From Desmospora activa DSM 45169 (lineage in GTDB: Bacteria; Bacillota; Bacilli; Thermoactinomycetales; DSM-45169), in assembly GCF_003046315.1 (NCBI RefSeq), contig NZ_PZZP01000001.1:682001-746000 (forward strand): a stretch of 64,000 nt of DNA, written 5' to 3'. Of the stretch, positions 1 to 9,249 are shown one piece after another. Both the position numbers and the translations under genes were made by a program. Numbering within the stretch: the first letter of the stretch is position 1; every line of letters starts with the position of its first letter. The notes beneath the pieces were generated by a model. That model made no database searches and was not told where the DNA came from. It saw only the letters and a list, made by a program, of their open reading frames with translations.

Positions 1-27
1 TCCGCGATAAGTTGTCAGCAGCCTCTG

Positions 28-50
28 CCCCCCACTTAGGGGTCTTTTTT
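28..50 (+). terminator. Possible terminator of a gene left of the window
   Basis: A short CCCC/GGGG stem with a five-base loop is followed by TCTTTTTT. It probably ends transcription of a gene outside the window. The stem is short, so this is tentative. Confidence 0.4.
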
Positions 51-74
51 GTTGGAGCGAATCAACTTCCTGCC

Positions 75-128
75 TTAACAAAATCTTTACAATCCGTTTA
101 TTTTAGAACAATAGTCTACCGATATAGT
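75..128 (+). promoter_or_regulatory. PhoP-box-like promoter of the pst operon
   Basis: Three hexamers, TTAACA (75-80), TTTACA (86-91) and TTTATT (97-102), recur every 11 bases. This matches the TT(A/C)A(C/T)A direct-repeat pattern bound by phosphorylated PhoP in Bacillus. A TATAGT hexamer (123-128) lies where a -10 box would be and no good -35 is seen, as expected for an activator-dependent promoter. Induction by phosphate starvation is inferred. Confidence 0.65.
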
Positions 129-191
129 CGTTTTAGGATTAAGCAATAATAACGAGAAACCATACTGTTAATTCTCTAGGGGGATCTGAAC

Positions 192-1100
192 ATGTGGCGA
201 AAAGGTCTGAAGGTAGCAGGTGCCATCGGCTTATCGTTGGCATTGATCGTGGGGTGCTCCAACGGTGGTAACGGCGGAGACCAAAGTGAAGGCGGCGGGT
301 TGAGCGGAAACTTGATCGCGGTTGGTTCCAGTGCGATGCAACCGTTGGTTGAAGAAGCTGCTGCCAAGTTTATGGAAGAAAATTCTGGTGTAAACATCAC
401 CGTTCAAGGTGGTGGAAGCGGGGCGGGTCTGAGTGCAGCGATGGACGGCTCTGCTAACATCGGAAACTCCGATGTGTTCGCGGAAGAAAAAGACGGCATC
501 GATTCAGAAAAAGTGGAAGACCATCAAGTATTTGTGGTTGGTATGGGCCCGGTTGTTCATCCGGAAGTGGGTGTGGATGAACTGACCCAGGAACAGCTGA
601 TCGATATCTTTACCGGTGAAGTGAAGAACTGGAAAGAGGTTGGCGGTAAGGATCAAGAAATCGTGTTGGTCAACCGCCCAGAAAGTTCCGGTACCCGTGC
701 CACCTTTGCTAAGTTTGCACTCGATAACAATGAAGAGTTCCGCGGTAAAGGCGGCATCGAAGAAGACTCTTCCGGTACCGTGCAAAAAATTGTGGGCGAA
801 ACCCCTGGTGCTATCGGCTACTTGGCTTTCTCCTACTTTAATGACAAAGTGACTCCGTTGAAACTGGACGGTGTGGAGCCCACTGATGAGAATGTATACA
901 GCGGTGAGTGGTATGTGTGGGCTTACCAGCACATGTATACCAACAAAGATAGTCAAAGCAAGGAACTGGAACAAGCGTTCATCGATTATATCTTGAGCGA
1001 TGAGATTCAAGAATCCTTGATCCCTGAACTGGGCTATATCCCGGTGAACAAGATGGAAGTGGAACGGGATCCCGAAGGGAAAGTAAGCGAGAAAAAATAA
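192..1100 (+). CDS. pstS: Phosphate ABC transporter substrate-binding lipoprotein PstS
   Basis: This is the extracytoplasmic phosphate receptor that delivers Pi to PstCA. The N-terminus has a basic start, a hydrophobic segment and a lipobox ending in IVGCS (Cys about residue 22), so the mature protein would be lipid-anchored. Pi-binding loop motifs are visible: SSAMQPL near residue 38, GGGSGAG near 75 and ESSGTRA near 162. The length (302 residues) is normal. The ATG is preceded by AGGGGGAT. It is the first gene of pstS-C-A-B-B2-phoU and is preceded by a PhoP-box-like promoter. Confidence 0.97.
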   Translation: MWRKGLKVAGAIGLSLALIVGCSNGGNGGDQSEGGGLSGNLIAVGSSAMQPLVEEAAAKFMEENSGVNITVQGGGSGAGLSAAMDGSANIGNSDVFAEEKDGIDSEKVEDHQVFVVGMGPVVHPEVGVDELTQEQLIDIFTGEVKNWKEVGGKDQEIVLVNRPESSGTRATFAKFALDNNEEFRGKGGIEEDSSGTVQKIVGETPGAIGYLAFSYFNDKVTPLKLDGVEPTDENVYSGEWYVWAYQHMYTNKDSQSKELEQAFIDYILSDEIQESLIPELGYIPVNKMEVERDPEGKVSEKK

Positions 1101-1149
1101 GGCATCATTACAACTATAAATTCAGCAAGTAAGGGGAAGACAGCGATCC

Positions 1150-2127
1150 ATGTCTATCCCCTCCTTGCTTTGTAGAAAGGAACGGGCCTTATCCATGCAA
1201 AATGATGTGCAGAACTCTTTGGGTGAAATTTTGGCCAAGCCGGCTAAAAAGCAAAAGCGAATCGAGGTCATGGGTCGAACGCTAACGCTGGTAAGTGCAT
1301 CGATGCTGATCATCACTTTAGCTTCCTTGCTCTATTTTATCGCCAGTAAAGGGTTATCCACTTTCTTTGTCGACGGTGTCAGCCTCTCCAACTTTTTTTC
1401 TACCAATTGGGGCCCAAATGTGTCTCCGGATCAAGGCGGCCCTTTCTATGGTGCACTTGCTTTTATCGTCGGTTCATTTTTGGTAACGATTTTGGCCGCT
1501 CTTATCAGTGCTCCACTGGGAGTCGGGGCAGCCATCTTTATGACGGAAATCGCCCCAGCATGGGGGCGCAAAGTATTACAACCGGTGACGGAATTATTGG
1601 TGGGGATTCCCTCTGTCGTTTATGGATTTATCGGTTTAACGGTCTTGGTCCCCTTTATCCGCAATCATTTGGGAGGACAGGGATTTAGCTTGCTGGCAGG
1701 TGTGATCGTTTTATCGGTGATGATTCTTCCGACAATTACCAGCATCGCCGTCGATACGATCCAAGCGATTCCTAAAAAAATCCGGGAAGCTTCATATGCC
1801 TTGGGAGCCACCCGTTGGCAGACGATTTCGCGCATTCTGGTGCGGACTTCGCTGCCGGGGTTGATGACCGGTGTGGTGCTGGGGATGGCCCGTGCCTTCG
1901 GGGAAGCGCTGGCGGTACAGATGGTGATCGGGAACTCCGGTATGGTACCGGGGAGCTTGTTGGAGCCTATTAGCACATTGACCAGCGTGATCACACTTAA
2001 CATGGGTAACACGGTCCAAGGGTCCACTTATAACAATGCGCTATGGTCGATGGCCTTCATTCTGCTGCTCATGACCCTCTTTTTCATCCTGTTGATTCGC
2101 TTGATGACGCGAAGGAGAGAATATTGA
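1150..2127 (+). CDS. pstC: Phosphate ABC transporter permease PstC
   Basis: One of the two membrane subunits of the Pst phosphate importer. A first hydrophobic segment near residues 50-70 is followed by about five more, and the EAA loop (EASYALGATRWQT, then LPG) contacts the ATPase. The start is uncertain: the ATG at 1150 has AAGGGGAAG about 10 bases upstream, while an in-frame ATG at 1195 (MQNDVQ) gives an N-terminus closer to typical PstC. The stop overlaps the pstA start (TGATG), which indicates translational coupling. Confidence 0.95.
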   Translation: MSIPSLLCRKERALSMQNDVQNSLGEILAKPAKKQKRIEVMGRTLTLVSASMLIITLASLLYFIASKGLSTFFVDGVSLSNFFSTNWGPNVSPDQGGPFYGALAFIVGSFLVTILAALISAPLGVGAAIFMTEIAPAWGRKVLQPVTELLVGIPSVVYGFIGLTVLVPFIRNHLGGQGFSLLAGVIVLSVMILPTITSIAVDTIQAIPKKIREASYALGATRWQTISRILVRTSLPGLMTGVVLGMARAFGEALAVQMVIGNSGMVPGSLLEPISTLTSVITLNMGNTVQGSTYNNALWSMAFILLLMTLFFILLIRLMTRRREY

Positions 2128-3011
2128 TGAATGCCAAGGTAGCGGATCGGATTGCCACTGTTCTGTTTTATATGATTGCCCTTTTGATTGTCGGTTTGTT
2201 GACGGGCTTGCTTGGATTTATTTTGGTACGAGGATTGATGGTGATCGATTGGAACTTTCTCACCACTCCCCCTTCGGCTGTAAGGGAAGGTGGGGGAATC
2301 GGCCCGCAGTTATTTAATTCCTTTTATCTGTTGGTATTGACCATGCTGATCACCATCCCGTTGGGGTTGGGCGGCGGTATCTACATGGCGGAATACGCCA
2401 AGCCCAATAAAGTGACCAGCTTTATTCGACTCAGCATTGAGGTTTTATCATCGTTACCGTCGATTGTGGTTGGCTTGTTCGGTTTGCTGGTCTTTGTCCA
2501 GTACACCGGCTGGGGCTTCTCGTTGGCTGCAGGTGCACTTGCCTTGGCTGTCTTTAATTTACCCTTGATGGTGCGGGTGGTGGAACAAGCGATTGAATCC
2601 GTTCCACGGGAACAAAAAGATGCCAGTCTAGCGTTGGGTATAACCCACTGGCAAACGATCACCAAAGTGATGCTACCGGTTGCGCTGCCAGGGATTGTGA
2701 CCGGAACCATCCTCGCATCCGGCCGGGTGTTTGGGGAAGCGGCGGCCATCATGTTTACAGCGGGGATGAGCTCTCCGGCGCTCAATTTTTCCGATTGGGA
2801 TCCCTCTTCTCCCGCTTCACCGCTCAATCCTTTCCGCCCAGCCTCAACATTGGCGGTTCATATCTGGAAAATCAACTCCGAAGGGTTGATTCCCGATGCG
2901 GTGGAAGTGTCAGCGGGAGCATCTGCTGTATTGGTGATCGCGGTATTGCTGTTTAATTTACTCGCTCGTGGATTGGGACGTTATATTCACCGCAAGATGA
3001 CCTCAAGTTGA
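2127..3011 (+). CDS. pstA: Phosphate ABC transporter permease PstA
   Basis: Second membrane subunit of the phosphate importer, with about six hydrophobic segments and an EAA-type loop ([13 protein letters not shown]). An open frame extends further upstream inside pstC, but the ATG at 2127 has GAAGGAGAG at the right distance, overlaps the pstC stop by one base and gives the expected N-terminus ([10 protein letters not shown]). The result is a normal 294-residue PstA. Confidence 0.95.
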   Translation: MNAKVADRIATVLFYMIALLIVGLLTGLLGFILVRGLMVIDWNFLTTPPSAVREGGGIGPQLFNSFYLLVLTMLITIPLGLGGGIYMAEYAKPNKVTSFIRLSIEVLSSLPSIVVGLFGLLVFVQYTGWGFSLAAGALALAVFNLPLMVRVVEQAIESVPREQKDASLALGITHWQTITKVMLPVALPGIVTGTILASGRVFGEAAAIMFTAGMSSPALNFSDWDPSSPASPLNPFRPASTLAVHIWKINSEGLIPDAVEVSAGASAVLVIAVLLFNLLARGLGRYIHRKMTSS

Positions 3012-3028
3012 AAAAGGGGGAACTCCTG

Positions 3029-3859
3029 ATGTCGATGACTGCTGTGGAACTGGCTATTCACCCCACCTGGAACGAGGAGGCGGCTGCTCAAGAAGAGCTT
3101 CTTACGCGCAAGACAGCCTTGGAAACGGAGGATCTCAGTGTTTACTACGGGGAGAAAGCAGCGGTAAAAAATGTGAATCTCTATTTAAAAGAAAGAACGG
3201 TTACCGCCTTTATCGGTCCCTCCGGCTGTGGGAAATCGACGTTTCTCCGTAGCTTAAACCGCATGAACGACACGATTGCCGCCGCCCGTGTTACCGGTAA
3301 GATCCTAATTGACGGGGTGGATATCAACGACGCCAAAATCAGCGCAGTCAACGTTCGTCGCAATATCGGTATGGTGTTTCAGAAACCGAATCCGTTTCAT
3401 AAATCGATCTACAACAACATCGCCTACGGTCCGCGTGTGTATGGAGCCGCTAAAAAGGACCTGGATGAAATTGTGGAACGTAGCTTGCGGCGGGTTGGCC
3501 TATGGGATGAAGTAAAGGATCGGTTGCACAAATCGGCCTTGGATCTATCCGGAGGGCAACAACAGCGATTGTGTATTGCGCGTACCATTGCGATGGGACC
3601 GCAAATTCTGCTTTTGGATGAGCCGACCTCCGCTTTGGATCCGATTTCCACCGCCAAGATTGAAGAGCTGATCCAAGAATTGAAGCAGGAATACACCATC
3701 GCCATTGTGACGCACAACATGCAGCAGGCGGCGCGGATATCGGATCGGACTGCCTTTTTCCTGATGGGTGAATGCATCGAATTTGATGTGACCGGTCGCT
3801 TGTTTACCAATCCTTCGCAAAAGCAGACCGAAGACTACTTGACCGGCCGTTTTGGTTAA
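3029..3859 (+). CDS. pstB: Phosphate ABC transporter ATP-binding protein PstB (first copy)
   Basis: ATPase of the Pst importer. It has Walker [11 protein letters not shown]-loop MVFQKPNPF, signature LSGGQQQRL and Walker [13 protein letters not shown]. The chosen ATG (3029) lies 7 bases after AAGGGGGAAC; a TTG at 3008 is in frame but overlaps pstA and lacks a ribosome site. Compared with the second copy it carries about 30 extra N-terminal residues before the ABC core, as PstB1/PstBA proteins often do. Confidence 0.95.
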   Translation: MSMTAVELAIHPTWNEEAAAQEELLTRKTALETEDLSVYYGEKAAVKNVNLYLKERTVTAFIGPSGCGKSTFLRSLNRMNDTIAAARVTGKILIDGVDINDAKISAVNVRRNIGMVFQKPNPFHKSIYNNIAYGPRVYGAAKKDLDEIVERSLRRVGLWDEVKDRLHKSALDLSGGQQQRLCIARTIAMGPQILLLDEPTSALDPISTAKIEELIQELKQEYTIAIVTHNMQQAARISDRTAFFLMGECIEFDVTGRLFTNPSQKQTEDYLTGRFG

Positions 3860-3878
3860 ATAAAGGGGAACTGTCGTT

Positions 3879-4634
3879 ATGGCTTCCAAAATTGAGGTAA
3901 AGGACTTTAACCTGTTTTATGGGGATCATCAAGCGCTGATCGATACGGAGCTGGAACTGCCGGAAAAGGATGTCACCGCATTGATCGGACCATCCGGCTG
4001 CGGGAAATCCACGTTTTTGCGCAGTATCAACCGTATGAACGATATGATCGATGGTGTTCGCACTACCGGAGAGATCTGCATCGACGGCCGTGATGTTTAT
4101 AACACCGACCAAGACTTAGTGGAATTACGTAAAAAAGTGGGGATGGTGTTTCAACAGCCCAACCCGTTTCCCTTTTCCATTTATGACAATATCGTTTACG
4201 GTCCCAAAATCCATGGATTAACGGATAAGAAGAAGTTGGATGAAATTGTGGAAGTAACCTTGCGGCAAGCCAATCTATGGGATGAGGTAAAAGATCGGTT
4301 GAAGCAGAATGCGATGGGTCTCTCCGGGGGGCAGCAGCAGCGATTGGTGTTGGCCAGGGTGCTGGCGGTTGAACCGGATATCATTTTGATGGACGAGCCG
4401 GCTTCAGCCTTGGATCCGATTTCCACAGAAAAACTGGAAGAACTGATCATTAAGCTAAAGGAAGAGTATACGATTATCATTGTCACCCACAATATGCAAC
4501 AAGCGGCACGTGTTTCCTCCCGGACAGCCTTTTTCTTAAACGGTGAAATCATCGAATATGACGAGACCAATCGCATTTTTACAAATCCCAGCAATAAAAA
4601 AACAGAGGATTATATCACCGGCCGTTTTGGTTGA
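3879..4634 (+). CDS. pstB: Phosphate ABC transporter ATP-binding protein PstB (second copy)
   Basis: A second PstB of 251 residues with Walker [11 protein letters not shown]-loop [18 protein letters not shown] and [11 protein letters not shown]. It starts 19 bases after the first copy and is clearly paralogous to it throughout (matching C-termini ending in TGRFG). Tandem pstB genes are known from Bacillus subtilis (pstBA/pstBB). Whether both ATPases serve one permease as a heterodimer is not visible from sequence. Confidence 0.95.
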   Translation: MASKIEVKDFNLFYGDHQALIDTELELPEKDVTALIGPSGCGKSTFLRSINRMNDMIDGVRTTGEICIDGRDVYNTDQDLVELRKKVGMVFQQPNPFPFSIYDNIVYGPKIHGLTDKKKLDEIVEVTLRQANLWDEVKDRLKQNAMGLSGGQQQRLVLARVLAVEPDIILMDEPASALDPISTEKLEELIIKLKEEYTIIIVTHNMQQAARVSSRTAFFLNGEIIEYDETNRIFTNPSNKKTEDYITGRFG

Positions 4635-4728
4635 CGGCTTGACATTAACGATGGAAGACGACCAGCATGAGCAACACTGCAAGTGGTTGCCAACCGCGGT
4701 TGTCTCTTTTTTGAGAGGAGTGTTTACA

Positions 4729-5385
4729 TTGGTACGACAATTTGACCAATCCCTGAAAGAGGTAAAAACTGTTCTCCTGGAAATGGGAGAAAAACTGGAA
4801 GTAGCCATTGACAAAGCGGTAAAATCGCTGGTGCAAGCGGATGTCACCATGGCCAAGAGTGTGCTGGAAAACGATCAAAAAGTAGATGAACTGGAAAACC
4901 GCATCGATGAAACAGTCTCCACTTTGATCGCCACTCAACAACCGGTTGCCAAAGATCTGCGCAAGTTGATCGCCGCTCTAAAAATTTCTTCCGATATGGA
5001 GCGGATGGCGGATTTGGCTTGCAACATTGCGGAGACGACGCTGTTACTCCAACAAGCGGATCGTACGTTTGATAAAGAGTTGGAAGATATTCCGCGCATG
5101 GCAGCCATTACACAAAAAATGGTGCATGATGGGATCAACAGTTATATCGACGGCAATGTGTTACTGGCTAAATCGATGGCGGAAATGGATGATCAAGTCG
5201 ATCAGTTGTATGAATCCATCGTCAAAGGATTGATGGAGGGCATGATTCAGGAACAGCAGTTTACCGAAGCATCGCTACGGCTTTGCTTTGTCGCCCGCTA
5301 CCTGGAGCGGATTGCCGATCATGCCACCAATATTGCCGAAAGCATTGTTTATATTGAGACGGGTCAGCGAGAAGATTTAAACTGA
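4729..5385 (+). CDS. phoU: Phosphate-signalling regulator PhoU
   Basis: All-helical protein linking Pst transport to the PhoR/PhoP system. It has two PhoU three-helix repeats with metal-binding acidic patterns (SSDMERMADLACNIAE near residue 85 and ARYLERIADHATNIAE near 188). The TTG at 4729 is chosen because GAGAGGAG lies 8 bases upstream and it gives MVRQFDQSLKEV, a typical 218-residue PhoU. Upstream codons would overlap pstB. It is the last gene of the operon. Confidence 0.92.
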   Translation: MVRQFDQSLKEVKTVLLEMGEKLEVAIDKAVKSLVQADVTMAKSVLENDQKVDELENRIDETVSTLIATQQPVAKDLRKLIAALKISSDMERMADLACNIAETTLLLQQADRTFDKELEDIPRMAAITQKMVHDGINSYIDGNVLLAKSMAEMDDQVDQLYESIVKGLMEGMIQEQQFTEASLRLCFVARYLERIADHATNIAESIVYIETGQREDLN

Positions 5386-5467
5386 GAATAAGGCTGCTCT
5401 GACAATGGAAAGCAGGCCCCAGCTCATTTGTATTAAGTGAAGCTAAAGGTATTTTTTCATAAGGCGG

Positions 5468-5497
5468 TTGACAACGGGCTTGTTTCCGGTGCATAAT
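5468..5497 (+). promoter_or_regulatory. Promoter of the proBA T-box leader
   Basis: TTGACA (5468-5473) and CATAAT (5492-5497) are separated by 18 bases, a good housekeeping-type promoter about 40 bases before the T-box stem I. Confidence 0.6.
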
Positions 5498-5532
5498 CAT
5501 ACACAATCACAACCGAACGGAACGGAAACGCT

Positions 5533-5779
5533 TTGACGGAGACCAGTAGGTAGGACTTACCGCCCAGAGAGCAAAACCCACCGGCTGAAAGGTTTTGCCG
5601 GGATTGTCCAGCTGAACCCACCTCCCGATGCGGCCGTTGATCAAAACGGTACGGCATTCCCGCCGTTATCCTGGGAAGGCAGCCAGTATGGCTGAATGGA
5701 GTGGGCACATGAACGTGCCAATCAAAGGTGGTACCGCGGAAGAACCCTCTTTCGTCCTTAGGACGAGGGAGGTTTTTTT
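5533..5779 (+). promoter_or_regulatory. Proline T-box leader of proBA
   Basis: This leader RNA senses uncharged tRNA. Visible parts are stem I with the AGTA loop-E motif (5548-5551), the AGAGAGC distal-loop motif, a specifier loop GAA-CCC-A with a proline codon (CCC, 5617-5619), and the T-box AAAGGTGGTACCGCGG (5724-5739). The terminator has two 12-base arms (5746-5757, 5761-5772) with two G-U pairs, followed by a T run. Uncharged tRNA-Pro would stabilise the antiterminator and switch on proBA, which fits the downstream genes. Confidence 0.93.
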
Positions 5780-5857
5780 ATTTACGTAGATTCCTGATTA
5801 GTAGAACCCCATACGATATCCGGACGTATAAGCGACCGGAGCGAGACTGCTAGAACG

Positions 5858-5918
5858 TACAGGAGCGAGGTCGGAGATCACTCCTGACCGCCCTGTAATG
5901 AGAATCATTGAGAATCAT
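5858..5918 (+). promoter_or_regulatory. Unassigned hairpin plus tandem 10-base repeat before proB
   Basis: Between the T-box terminator and proB lies a nested hairpin (outer arms TACAGG 5858-5863 and CCTGTA 5892-5897, inner GGTCGGAG/CTCCTGACC) with no T run. It is followed at once by two perfect tandem copies of TGAGAATCAT (5899-5908, 5909-5918). The repeat resembles Fur-type half sites, but no regulator can be assigned. Confidence 0.45.
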
Positions 5919-5971
5919 GAATAAAAAATCCACTGATACAATTTCAACTTACGTTGACGGGGGAGAACAAA

Positions 5972-7093
5972 ATGGATCGCCAGACAGTAGTAGTAAAAGT
6001 GGGAACGTCATCTTTGACGGATGACCGGGGGAGGTTGGAGGAAGAAAAATTGGCCCGCCAAGTAGACGGTGTGCTTGGTTTAATGGAAACGGGGTATCAG
6101 GTGGTGTTGGTTTCATCAGGGGCGATTGCCGCCGGTTTTCATGAACTGGGCCTTTCCTCCCGTCCGCGCACCCTCGCCGGAAAGCAGGCGGCGGCAGCGG
6201 TGGGGCAGGGAGCGCTTGTGCAACGCTATCGGGAACGGTTTGCGGCTAAGGGGAAAGGGTGTGCGCAGGTGTTGCTGACGCGGAGCGATTTTGCCGACCG
6301 GGTGCGGTACTTAAATGCTCTCGCTACTATTAACTACCTCTTGGGAAAAGAGGTCGTCCCGATTATCAATGAAAACGACTCCGTCGCCGTGGATGAAATC
6401 CGGTGGGGAGATAATGATACATTGGCTGCGCTGGTGGCGGGATTGTTGCAGGCAGAGTGGCTGCTGCTCGTGACCAATACTGATGGGCTTTACACCGATA
6501 ATCCGCATAAAAACCGCCAGGCACAGCCGATACGCCGTCTGACAGAGGTGGATGATACCTTATTGCAACAGGTTGACGGAAGCAAGAGCACCTTTGGCAG
6601 CGGCGGCATGCACTCCAAATTGACGGCTGCGCGGTTGGCGGCAAAGACCGGGGTGCGCGTTTATATCGGCACGGCTAAGGATGATCCCAGCTGGATGCGA
6701 AACGCTGTGCAACAGGAAGGCAGCGGTACCTATATCGAGGCGGCTGCTCGCCATGTGAGCCGCAAGGAACAATGGATTGCCGTCCACTCCGCATCTACAG
6801 GCAGACTACACGTAGACAATGGGGCTGCTCGCGCTTTGTTACAGGAAGGAGGGAGCCTGCTCCCCTGTGGTGTGACCGCGGTGGAAGGGACGTTTGCCGA
6901 AGGAGAGATCGTGGAGGTGATCGATTCCATGGGAGTTTCGATTGGGAAGGGACGCATTCGTTATCCGGCGACTCTGATCACTCAGGTAATGGGATGGCAG
7001 TCGACGGATGTACTGAAGCTCAACCCGGATGCTCCTGCAGAAGTGATCCACCGCGATGACTGGGTGAGTGCAGTCGGAACAGAGATTTGTTAA
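5972..7093 (+). CDS. proB: Glutamate 5-kinase
   Basis: First enzyme of proline synthesis: it phosphorylates glutamate to gamma-glutamyl phosphate in the cytoplasm. The amino acid kinase domain starts VVVKVGTSSLTD and contains SSGAIAAG, INENDSVAVDE and GGMHSKLTAA. The C-terminal ~100 residues form a PUA domain. The ATG at 5972 is chosen over an in-frame TTG at 5954 because GGGGGAG sits directly upstream. proA follows after 17 bases. Feedback inhibition by proline is known for the family. Confidence 0.96.
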   Translation: MDRQTVVVKVGTSSLTDDRGRLEEEKLARQVDGVLGLMETGYQVVLVSSGAIAAGFHELGLSSRPRTLAGKQAAAAVGQGALVQRYRERFAAKGKGCAQVLLTRSDFADRVRYLNALATINYLLGKEVVPIINENDSVAVDEIRWGDNDTLAALVAGLLQAEWLLLVTNTDGLYTDNPHKNRQAQPIRRLTEVDDTLLQQVDGSKSTFGSGGMHSKLTAARLAAKTGVRVYIGTAKDDPSWMRNAVQQEGSGTYIEAAARHVSRKEQWIAVHSASTGRLHVDNGAARALLQEGGSLLPCGVTAVEGTFAEGEIVEVIDSMGVSIGKGRIRYPATLITQVMGWQSTDVLKLNPDAPAEVIHRDDWVSAVGTEIC

Positions 7094-7110
7094 GAGAGAG
7101 GAGAAGGAAG

Positions 7111-8364
7111 ATGGAACAATCCGATGTGAGAAAAAAGGCGGGATTGGCCCGTTCCAGTGTGCGTCAGCTGGCAAGGCTGGAGGAAAAAGAGAAAAACGCA
7201 GCCCTCGAGGCGATCGCAGATGCTATGATAAGACATACAGGGGAAATCTTACGGGAGAATGAAAAGGATTTAGCCGCTGGTGAAACGGTGGGTATATCTG
7301 CTGCGTTGACGGATCGACTTACCTTGACGGAGAAGCGGTTGGCGGAGATGGCGGAAGGGCTGCACCAGCTCTGTCAACTGCCGGACCCAATTGGAGAGGT
7401 GCTGGAGATGCGAGAGTTGGAAAACGGCCTCCAGATTGAAAAGGTACGGGTTCCCTTAGGCGTAATTGGGATGATTTATGAAGCTCGCCCCAATGTGACC
7501 GTAGATGCCGCCGGTCTCGCCTTAAAAACGGGCAATGCGATCGTGTTGCGCGGCAGCTCTTCCGCTTTTCACTCCAACCGAGCATTAACTGGGGTCATCC
7601 AACAAGCCTTGACTAATACGGCACTCCCTCCCACTGCGGTGCAGTTGGTGGAGGAGCGGGAGCGAGAGGCGGTACAGGAACTGATGACTGCCAACGGTCT
7701 AATCGATGTCATCATCCCCCGGGGAGGCGCGGGTCTGATTCAGCGCGTTGTACAGGAATCGACGGTGCCGGTGTTGGAGACCGGGGTAGGAAACTGCCAT
7801 CTCTATGTGGATCAGGCGGCGGATGTGGATATGGCGCGAGAGATTGTGATTAATGCCAAAACGGATCGTCCCGCCGTCTGCAATGCGGCGGAAACGGTGC
7901 TAGTGCACCGAAAATGGGCAGAGAGCCATCTTGCGGAATTGTGTGAGGCATTAAGCAAATGTGGAGTAGAAATCCGCGGTTGCGATGTGGCTCGAGCATT
8001 GGTACCACAGGCGAAGGCGGCAACGGCGGATGATTGGGATACGGAATACCTTGATTTAGTACTGGCGGTAAAAGTGGTCAACTCCCTCGCCGAGGCCTTG
8101 GATCATATCGAAAACCACGGCACTCGCCATTCCGAGGCGATCATCACCCAAGACGAGGAGGCGGCCCGTACCTTTTTCATCGGAGTGGACGCCGCTGCCG
8201 TCTATCACAACGCTTCCACCCGTTTTACCGACGGTGGCCAGTTCGGTTTCGGCGCTGAGATCGGCATCAGCACACAAAAGCTGCATGCCCGTGGGCCAAT
8301 GGGTTTAAAGGAAATGACTTCGTATCAATATCGCATCCACGGAAGCGGGCAGATACGGGGATGA
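7111..8364 (+). CDS. proA: Gamma-glutamyl phosphate reductase
   Basis: Second proline enzyme: NADPH-dependent reduction of gamma-glutamyl phosphate to glutamate semialdehyde. It belongs to the aldehyde dehydrogenase superfamily; the catalytic cysteine lies in RPAVCNAAETVLV near residue 255, and PLGVIGMIYEARPNVTVDA is the family N-terminal signature. The ATG at 7111 follows GAGGAGAAGG; a TTG at 7087 in frame overlaps proB. Length 417 is normal. Confidence 0.96.
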   Translation: MEQSDVRKKAGLARSSVRQLARLEEKEKNAALEAIADAMIRHTGEILRENEKDLAAGETVGISAALTDRLTLTEKRLAEMAEGLHQLCQLPDPIGEVLEMRELENGLQIEKVRVPLGVIGMIYEARPNVTVDAAGLALKTGNAIVLRGSSSAFHSNRALTGVIQQALTNTALPPTAVQLVEEREREAVQELMTANGLIDVIIPRGGAGLIQRVVQESTVPVLETGVGNCHLYVDQAADVDMAREIVINAKTDRPAVCNAAETVLVHRKWAESHLAELCEALSKCGVEIRGCDVARALVPQAKAATADDWDTEYLDLVLAVKVVNSLAEALDHIENHGTRHSEAIITQDEEAARTFFIGVDAAAVYHNASTRFTDGGQFGFGAEIGISTQKLHARGPMGLKEMTSYQYRIHGSGQIRG

Positions 8365-8387
8365 AAAGTAAATATAGCAGGGTATAG

Positions 8388-8422
8388 CCCCTTTTCTCCT
8401 TGCCCGGAGAGAGGGGTTTTTT
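8388..8422 (+). terminator. Terminator of proBA
   Basis: A GC-rich stem (CCCCTTTTCTCC with GGAGAGAGGGG, six-base loop) runs directly into TTTTTT, 24 bases after the proA stop. Confidence 0.85.
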
Positions 8423-8559
8423 GTAGAGTGCAGCAGAGAAGTGGAGTTAACCTCATAGGTGTAGCTATGGTACTGGACGATTTCGCTTGTACTACCCTGG
8501 GTGCCCGCTCATATAATGGATAACAACCAGGGTGGTTTGAAGAGCGGAGGGGGGATTGG

Positions 8560-9102
8560 ATGTATGATTGGTGGATTTGGATCAGTATTGCCATGTTAAT
8601 CGTCCTCTGTTTGCCCGTATTGGCGATGGCGACGACCATTAGCCATGTCTCAACGCGAGACGGTGCTATTTGTTCGATGGCCTTAGGCACTGTCGTCGGC
8701 ACTCATGTGGGGGTGATTTCCTCTGTATTGGCCCATCTGCCCTTGTTTGAAGCGGCGGGATGGGGTATTTTTGCCGGTATGGTTGCGGGGGTGTGGATCG
8801 GTTGGCGTAGCGGGGTGCGCGGTGTGATTGAGGGAATTGTCGCCGGTTGGATGGGTGGTGGTATGGGAGCGATGATGGGCGTAATGGTGGCACCGGGTTA
8901 TCGGGTGCTTTTATACCAGGTAGGGACTGTTTTTGTGTTTGGTATCTTATTTTTCCTATTTCTAATGTTAGAGATGCGGCAAAGTACGATTCATGGCGGT
9001 AAAACCAAGATCGTTACCTGGACCTTGCTCGCGTATGCCGGTATGGTGCTGATCTTTGGCATTCTGTTGTCCGGTGTGCCGGATGCACTGGTAATTCATT
9101 AA
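8560..9102 (+). CDS. Hypothetical multi-pass membrane protein
   Basis: I do not recognise this 180-residue protein. It has about five hydrophobic segments (roughly residues 6-27, 40-60, 67-87, 94-120, 124-140 and 155-172, the middle ones Gly-rich, with GWMGGGMGAMMG near residue 105). No catalytic motif or lipobox is visible. GGAGGGGGGA precedes the ATG. It stands alone between the proBA terminator and its own terminator, so context gives no hint of function. The Gly/Met-rich helix resembles those of small metal or ion channel-like proteins, but that is only an impression. Confidence 0.75.
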   Translation: MYDWWIWISIAMLIVLCLPVLAMATTISHVSTRDGAICSMALGTVVGTHVGVISSVLAHLPLFEAAGWGIFAGMVAGVWIGWRSGVRGVIEGIVAGWMGGGMGAMMGVMVAPGYRVLLYQVGTVFVFGILFFLFLMLEMRQSTIHGGKTKIVTWTLLAYAGMVLIFGILLSGVPDALVIH

Positions 9103-9133
9103 AAATCCTAGTCTAACGGTTGAGGGAGAGTAG

Positions 9134-9154
9134 AGGGCTGAATCAGCCCTTTTT
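9134..9154 (+). terminator. Terminator after the membrane protein gene
   Basis: AGGGCTG and CAGCCCT arms with an AAT loop are followed by TTTT. Confidence 0.75.
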
Positions 9155-9249
9155 GGTTATAGAGGTATGTCAGCCTTTCTTACAAAATACCAAAATAAAC
9201 CAAAGGATTATGATCCTTATTAAGCGAATAGAATAAAATATACAGCGAA

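Noticed and set aside
5457-5708. Minus-strand open frame in the proBA leader
   Set aside because: It overlaps the T-box stem I and specifier on the opposite strand and has no ribosome site.
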